From assembly GCA_028023455.1 (NCBI GenBank), contig JAQFVV010000564.1:1-64000 (forward strand): a DNA stretch of 64,000 nt, in the 5' to 3' direction. The notes beneath the pieces are model-generated. The model was not told the origin of the DNA, made no database searches, and saw only the letters and a program-made list of their open reading frames with translations. Positions 58,352 through 64,000 of the stretch are shown one piece after another. Position 1 is the first letter of the stretch, and the number at the start of each line of letters is the position of its first letter. The stretch comes from Epiperipatus broadwayi. Taxonomy: Eukaryota > Onychophora > Udeonychophora > Euonychophora > Peripatidae. The translations under genes and the position numbers were made by a program.

Positions 58352-59025
58352 TCAGATGGTGCAAACAGGAAAATGTAAATTATTGCCGACTCCTACATTT
58401 TGGAGATCCGCAATACACTTATAAATATATTTAAATAAAATACAATCAGCAAGAGCAATCCAAATCTCAACTTCAAAATTTACTTTTTATATCTTTTTGA
58501 ATTCTTATCAAATTCCAGGATTGATTTTGCCTGGCTTGGCGCTGTTCAAGTTGGCGAGAATGACTTTTCTCTGTGGACCGTGTGTTTATTTCCATTGTTA
58601 TTACCCAGCTTTCTTTAGAGCGGGAATTCAACATTTTATCACTAGTATTTTTTTTTTATCTCTTATCTGACTTTATGCCCAAGGGCCTGTTTGCAATTAC
58701 ATCAATATAAAAAATCATTTCCATTCTAAGATTAAAAATAACTAATTAACAACTTTTTTTTTTATTCTTTTATATTAAAACAATCTTGTTTTTAGATTTT
58801 AAACTTTAAATAATTATATAATTAGTTTGCCATCTCTGCATTATATATATATTAATTTAAATAAAATTATTAAATTCTCTTATATATATATATCTATCTG
58901 AGGGTGATTATATATTTTTCCCCACTTTTATTTGAAAGAGATGTAACGGCATATACTTATACTGTTACAGTATATATACATTCATTCAATTACTATCTTC
59001 CTCAAAAATTATTTTAGCATTTTCT
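58352..59025. other. Non-coding stretch
   Basis: A GC-raised piece at 58510-58630 is open on the minus strand from an ATG in AACAATGG context (58598) for 40 codons, starting MEINTRSTEKSHSRQ. It is too short and unsupported to call. TA-rich microsatellite near 58880-58895. Confidence 0.35.
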
Positions 59026-59029
59026 GTAT

Positions 59030-60640
59030 TCACTTTAACTGGTTAAATGAATAGAGCGACAACAGAGTGCAGCGGTGGCGCTTCATTGAAATTATGTTCT
59101 TTTTAAAATTACATGAAAACTACAAGCATGACAACAGAAATCTCAGCATTCATTGCACTTTTCAGTTTTCTTTCTAATGCCGTCCATTATGTTAAGATCA
59201 GAAAAAAATTCGATTTTTAGTGAATATTTTTATAGATAGGTTCATTTAATTTTTTTATTTTTTCCTCAGTTTACTAATTTTCATGGAGAAAAAAAAGGCA
59301 GAAACTTTTAAACGGCCAAAGAGTCTATTAAAACGGATTAAAAATGCAGCAATATTCACATTTCAAGGACTTCAAAATGTAATCAGAATATCAGGTTGTA
59401 AGTATTAAAAATTTATATTTTTTAATTATTTGAATAGTAAATTTTTAAAAATTATTTGATAAATGGTATGTTTGCATTTGTATTGGTATCTGTGTAGTAT
59501 ATAAATTATATATCATTTATGCTCTTTATTATACATATATAAATTTAAACATTTGTATTCAAATACAACAAAAGTAGTTTATGCAATTTTGGGGCTCTGA
59601 CTTACGTTTAGGTAATCTTATTTTCTAGACATAATGATTCTCAAAAGGTTAATAATTTATACTATGTTTATTACTATATTTACATTACAATGTAAATTTT
59701 AGGATTGATTATCAAATATACAGAAATTTTGCAGTTGAAAAAGCAATCACAAAATTTATTGAGCATAGTACCATGTGAAAATATAAACACTTAAAACCAA
59801 CAAAAAGATTTCAAATGGTGTGTGTGTGGAGATAACCACAATAGTTACATATATACCACATGAAATTGTATGCAGACAAAGAATCAAATTCTGATTCTTG
59901 GCTATGCCTTGGTAGTTTTGCCACATCTTGCATCACATCATTTTCAATTCTATAGCTAGCAAATGAGGTATATGCAATAAATTTTATCTCTGTGGGACAA
60001 TAAATATAACAAGATAACATCACTGGTGTGCATAAAGAATATAAACATCACCGATGTACACAAAAAATATAAAATGAAGAGATGAAATTCATTTTATCAG
60101 TGATACAGACAGTAACTTACAATTTCTAGTTTTAGATAGATAAGAAGCCAAATGCTATGATGACAAATGCATATCCATCTTCTGGAAATGATTTGTTTTG
60201 TATCTTTTATTAGGATGAATCTTTTTCTTATAGATGCCTTTGAGATTTGTCATTTTTGGGGTACAAGATAAAAATGAAAGAATTCTTATGCGAATACTTC
60301 TGGAGATTCTGAAACTATGGATTATCTCAGGTTAAGAGGTATGGTTGGAAAGATAATTTTGTGGGGAATATAAAGAAATTATCAATGAAGATGTAATTTA
60401 AACTTAGACAATGATAAATTAGAAATTATGAACAAACAATAAAGTAATAATTATGTCAGATGTTGAATTTTTATTTTATTTTTTAACAGTTATCACTATT
60501 TATCTTAGCCTTATTGTTTTCTTTACTTTTTCTAGTTTCTATCAATGTAAAGTGTTTTGCTCTAAGGTTATTAAAACTGAAGTTATTGTGAAAATTGTGT
60601 CTCAAGCCAGTTTTTTAAAAATTTAGTATGGTGCCAAGGC
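59030..60640. repeat. Dispersed repeat family D, copy 2 (~1.6 kb)
   Basis: Direct-orientation match to 29205-31100. Best conserved blocks are GAATCAAATTCTGATTCTTGG (59880), GGTGTGCATAAAGAATATAAA (60027), ATCAATGAAGATGTAATTTA (60381) and TTGTGTCTCAAGCCAG (60596). It has a single copy of the segment duplicated in copy 1. The minus open frame at 59811-60023 is inside the repeat. Confidence 0.75.
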
Positions 60641-60644
60641 TAGT

Positions 60645-61610
60645 AAAACAGTTAAACCTTCTAATGATGCATTAGAAAGACCATCTTTTGGAAAGCAAAA
60701 TAAAGTATGAAACAATAAAGTTAATGGAGTTTGATTATTTTTTACCCGAGTTGATACTTTTTTTTTTTAAAAAAAAATTTCTAACCCTTTTTCTTTAATT
60801 TTTATTTTATTTTATTAGAATTGCAATAAAATTCATTACTGGCAGATACAATCTTTCCCACAATTTTGATATTTTAAGTCCATACCAATTTTTGAATCAA
60901 TATTATCTCCTCTTTATTCCAAATGACTAATGTCATACATTTCAGTGAATCTTTGGATAATGATTTTGTATAAAACAATTTTTGATGTGTTATGAGGCTT
61001 CCACTTACATGATCTGATTGTCTTCCAACCACAAATTCAGTGTCTTTTCAGTTTTTCCTAGTTAACAACCATGCACTATGGATGAAATTTTAGCAATTTC
61101 ATAACACAAAGCATTATAAGTACAAATTTTCTTTTCTCAAAATCACTTGAAAAACTGACTTGTTCTTACTGAATAATCACAATTTTAGCATACAATGGTT
61201 TTTTCCCTATTAAAATTATATTTATGATTTTCATTTTATCACATAAAAAAATAATTTTAGTATATTTTTTTAGACTTGATAAAATTACTATTATCATTTG
61301 CATTATGTTTTGAGACTATTCTACATTTTCAAAAAAAATACACTTGGCTGCTTTCACTAAGATTGCAAAAAGCAAACAAAACTTAAAAGGAAACTACAAG
61401 ACAATGGTAGTTGCCATACAAATAAATAATATATATGTATAAAATTTATAATTATCTAATTAAATTATGAATTTGTAATTTTTTTTATTTATTTAATATT
61501 TTTCCAAAAAGTGATTAAATGAATCTATTGAGAATGACATAAAAAATGTGGCAGCCCCACCACTCTCTCTCTATATTTAAATATATGTATACCGGCTATA
61601 CTAAACTTAA
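60645..61610. other. AT-rich non-coding stretch
   Basis: Nothing recognised. Confidence 0.5.
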
Positions 61611-61611
61611 T

Positions 61612-62203
61612 GTAATTATAAGGGAGTTGAACTCAAACTTTCAAGCTCCCTACATCTATCCAATTTATCTTATGCAACTCAGACACATGACCATATAAAA
61701 AAAGATAAATGATCTCCAATATATGTATTTCATGCTGAACCATCACTCATCAGTTCGTCCAGAACACCATCTACCCCACAAATATACAATCAGTGGTCAA
61801 TTTAATAAGATAGCAAATCTTCAAACTTTAATAGACAAGCTCCAATCTTCTTTACTCTCTAACTCTTCAGCCATCCATTTTATTGAAAATACGAGAATGG
61901 AACAAGGGCTTTGAGAAGTCAATTCTTGGATTTTCAATGAAATGGATGGCTAAAGAATTGGAGAAGATTGAAGCTTATACATTAATGTTTGAAGATTTGC
62001 TAACTTAATATAAACTGAGCACTGATTATATAAGTGTGGGAGATGGTGATCTGGACCAACTGATGAGTGCTAGTTCAGCATAAAATACATATATTGGAGA
62101 TCATTTATCTTTTTCACATATATGTGGGCATGTGTATTAATTGTATAAGGTAAATTGGATAGATGCAGGGAGCTTGAAAGTTCGGGTTTATGTCTCTTAT
62201 AAT
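61612..62203. repeat. ~590-bp imperfect palindrome (long hairpin)
   Basis: The arms 61612-61890 and 61929-62203 are inverted copies at roughly 75-80 percent identity with a ~35-nt loop. Visible pairs include CTTTCAAGCTCCCT with AGGGAGCTTGAAAG, ATAAATGATCTCCAATATAT with its complement near 62090, CATGCTGAACCA with the TAGTTCAGCAT side, AAATCTTCAAAC with GTTTGAAGATTT and AGCCATCCATTT with AATGGATGGCT. The ends read ATTATAAG...CTTATAAT. The open frame 61723-61914 spans arm and loop and is not a gene. Likely a foldback MITE. Confidence 0.85.
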
Positions 62204-62204
62204 A

Positions 62205-64000
62205 TATATATTATAACAAAATGGCAGCATTATTAGAAAGCTTTTAAAATTATCTTTAAAATAACATATCAAACATGTATTTTTTATACCTTTTTTTACC
62301 AAATTTAATTAGACATTAAACAAATCATACCTAAGTTTTTGTTTGTAAATTTAATTTAATATCTACTTATTAAATTACTGTTTTTTTTTTTAATAAAAAA
62401 AAAAAGCATGTAAAGAATATTCTAATAGTATGAACATTTTAATTAGTATAGACAAATATCAGTTTAATTGGTCATAATGATATTAACTGCTTGTTAATTA
62501 AATCTCCAAGTGATAGGTTAATTTTTTTTTTTCACTATATCTTTTTACAGGATATAAAATTGGACAAATTTTATTAGGATTTTCAGGAAAAGTGCAATTG
62601 AATATGTCAAGCTTCAACCATATATAACATAATTCATACTTTCAAAACTTTTAGATTTCAAAATTAATATTAAAAGTGGTCTTTGGAATGTTAGAACTAT
62701 ACATAAACCAGAAAATGCATAGAAAGAAAAAAAAAAAAGGAATCTATGAAACAAAATGAATTCTACTAGATGAAAAATAAAATAAGTATAAGACTATTTT
62801 GGTGATAAAATCAAACAGAGGATAATTTAAAAAGAAGCAATCCTGAAAATAACTGAATATTAAATAAAAAGAACCTAAAAACTGTTCTGCAGGATGTGAC
62901 AATTATCTACATGCATAATGCTTGCCTTGCAAAATGTAACTAGAACAATGTGAATGATGGTTTACTTATTCTTAAAGCAGTGGAAATAGTAATACTAGCG
63001 ATTGTAATGGTAATGAAGTAGACGGTAATGATAAAGTTATTTTATAGATGCATGGAATGTACATAATTGCCTCAAGTTAATAATGCTTATTGCTAAGAAG
63101 CTGCTCTCAGTAAAATTCATCTTGCATAAAAAGGGAATTTAATCAAGCTGATAATTAGCTAAAGCTTTTGTGAAAAGCATATCAAGTAAATGCTGAGATC
63201 TAATTTATTTTCTATTTTTACAATTCCTAGATTAATGTCATTAAAAATAAGTTTGTGCAATATCTATTTATGATCAAATATTTGATTCAAAAAGTTCAAA
63301 AAAATAAAATTTTATTCCTTATTAGATGGTGTTATAAAATAAATACTGTTTATGCATATTTGCCCAAAAGATCTTGGAAATAATTTATACTAAGGTCTGT
63401 GAATTCAAGCAGCTATTGTTGAATTTTTGTATAAAACATCGATTATCACAAACATTTTGTTTAATAAAAAAATTTGAAAGCATCATATCCATGATCAGAT
63501 CAAATAGTATCGTTTAGTTTGTTATAATTAAAAATTCAAAAGTAAAAGTAATTAATATTATATTAATGCTATCCATGGTTAAAATTAAGATGAATTTTAA
63601 AATAGGTTTTATTCTAAGCATATTATTTGGAAATATGATATTTATGCTTCAGGAGAAACTACTATTCATGCTAAAATTTTAATAGCCATTAAATAGTAAA
63701 ATTGCTACTTTGGTTTTCAAGTTTGTAATTTTACTGAGGAATAAATTCTTTTAATGAGTTTATCATTGTTGTGATTAAACCTCTTTCCGAGTTATAACTT
63801 AATATATTAATGATTTTATTAAAATAAAATATAGCATTTTCTGCTTGTATAAATAATAAAATGTATATAGCAGTTACACAAGCAATATAAGGGTGTAAAG
63901 GCTGAGATTCATAGATTGACAGAAAGACTTAATAATAATTAATAGATTAAAATAGCTAAAGAGATAATCCTTTGCTAAGCACTTATTTTAGATAATTTTG
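62205..64000. other. AT-rich non-coding stretch
   Basis: No gene, RNA or repeat recognised up to the window edge. Confidence 0.5.

Noticed and set aside
1-64000. CRISPR array, operon, phage or bacterial content
   Set aside because: No regularly spaced repeats with unique spacers, no dense ORFs and no ribosome-binding sites; all signals are eukaryotic.

Overview
This is an AT-rich (roughly three-quarters A+T by eye) stretch of an animal nuclear genome. The evidence is eukaryotic throughout: RTE-type and Penelope-type retroelements, tRNA-derived SINEs, hAT and other TIR transposons, long foldback repeats, and no operons or ribosome-binding sites. The mix suggests an arthropod, possibly a chelicerate, but that is a guess from element types. 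No intact conventional host gene is visible. The window looks intergenic or intronic.

Layout. 0.8-2.2 kb: dead RTE LINE. 3.8 kb: small minisatellite. 6.6-9.2 kb: copy A of a dispersed ~2.5 kb repeat (family 1) carrying a large palindrome. 9.3-12.9 kb: relic of an unrecognised minus-strand gene or mobile ORF (coiled coil, then Cys/His-rich segments, then a 264-aa ORF), with a 224-bp tandem duplication and a 532-bp hAT MITE inserted in its coding part. 13.2-15.0 kb: family 1 copy B. 15.05 kb: tRNA-Gly SINE. 15.5 kb: old LINE RT relic. 16.3-17.0 kb: Penelope-like endonuclease end. 17.8-19.7 kb: RTE copy with the exact structure expected of a twin-priming inversion, split at its catalytic motif by a tRNA-type SINE. 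20.0-22.3 kb: a longer, inactive RTE copy on the minus strand. 24.1 kb: foldback element. 29.2-31.1 and 59.0-60.6 kb: two copies of repeat family D. 33.9-37.1 and 49.8-51.3 kb: two opposite copies of a TIR element with an internal satellite core. 39.2-39.8 and 61.6-62.2 kb: ~600-bp hairpins. 40.5-43.3 kb: family 1 copy C, interrupted by a poly(A)-tailed retrocopy that carries only an RNA-binding ORF (RRM-like plus CCHC). 48.7-49.8 kb: RTE 3' end and two head-to-head Penelope fragments. 55.1-56.7 kb: TIR element with internal duplication.

Possible host sequence is confined to GC-raised islands at 13.1, 52.1-52.4, 53.2-53.6 and 57.6-58.35 kb, which could be exons or UTRs of unrecognised genes. 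All are low confidence.

The main story is nested mobile-element history with datable order (target-site duplications, insertions inside insertions) and an unusual density of long hairpins that, if transcribed, would give double-stranded RNA. I did not find a convincing new functional system. The best candidates for something undescribed are the coiled-coil/Cys-His relic at 10-12.9 kb, the ORF1-only retroelement at 40.6-41.8 kb and the composite foldback/satellite TIR family.
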